Below, piece by piece: positions 63,910-64,000 of a DNA stretch of 64,000 nucleotides. Each line of letters begins with the position of its first letter. Position 1 is the first letter of the stretch. The position numbers and the translations under genes are program-made. The DNA comes from Leptobacterium sp964389205 (GTDB lineage: Bacteria; Bacteroidota; Bacteroidia; Flavobacteriales; Flavobacteriaceae), in the NCBI GenBank assembly GCA_964389205.1, contig CAYMDH010000012.1:1-64000 (forward strand). Reading direction: 5' to 3'. The notes below the pieces were generated by a model, which did no database searches, was not told the DNA's origin, and saw nothing but the letters and a program-made list of their open reading frames with translations.

Positions 63910-64000
63910 TTTGTTTTGTTTGTTACAAAAAAATGACATAATTATTATAAAAACAATTATTGATGCTTATACTCTATGAAAAGACAAAATAATAGATATG

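Overview
The window is AT-rich and reads as the chromosome of a flavobacterium (Bacteroidota, Flavobacteriaceae; a marine, Aquimarina-like organism is a guess from gene style only). The pointers are the bacillithiol enzyme BshA, a Bacteroidota-type LptD, a TamB/TsaD divergent pair, conserved flavobacterial families (DUF4159, THUMP-like methyltransferase, GH3 plus beta-lactamase fusion) and several TAnnTTTG -7 promoter boxes typical of this phylum. I see no rRNA, tRNA or CRISPR array.

Positions 1-30150 are mainly housekeeping. An orphan GG-leader RiPP (lanthipeptide-like) precursor sits at the left edge, followed by a VanX-like lipoprotein and an OmpA-like protein. Next come two minus-strand operons: DUF4159 / AI-2E transporter / methyltransferase, and tsaD-tfoX-rsmE. 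A giant tamB gene lies divergent to tsaD. A Na+:solute symporter is divergent from a glycolytic operon (pfkA-gapA-N-acetylglucosamine kinase). Then follow lptD-ridA (minus), an amidase, and an operon of an MCE protein, a membrane Fe-S protein, a HAD protein and a CCG Fe-S protein. A conserved protein, a GH3/beta-lactamase fusion and bshA close the region.

Positions 30377-64000 are a large surface-polysaccharide locus. The plus-strand half (30377-38264) is a decoration module: a carbamoyltransferase, two tandem MBOAT/SGNH O-acylation pairs, and a FemAB-like acyltransferase whose start codon abuts a (CAAC)n tetranucleotide repeat. A decayed paralogue follows, carrying a nonsense codon, a frameshift and an inserted 959-bp IS1595-family element with a perfect 8-bp target duplication. 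The minus-strand half (60218 down to 40567, 18 colinear genes) makes nucleotide sugars (UDP-glucuronate, UDP-galacturonate, UDP-GlcNAcA/UDP-GalNAcA), assembles and flips the repeat unit (five glycosyltransferases, Wzx, Wzy-like, two PglC-like initiating transferases) and modifies it (AsnB-like amidotransferase, PurN-like formyltransferase, hexapeptide acetyltransferase, two FemAB-like proteins). A pectate-lyase-like lipoprotein with its own promoter (plus) and a second AsnB-like gene (minus) lie at the right edge. No Wza/Wzc export genes are in view, so the locus probably continues to the right.

Taken together the locus predicts an acidic, amidated, formylated, carbamoylated and O-acylated polymer, with signs of recent variation in the decoration genes (repeat tract, pseudogene, IS). 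Functions are inferred from motifs and order; no database search was possible.
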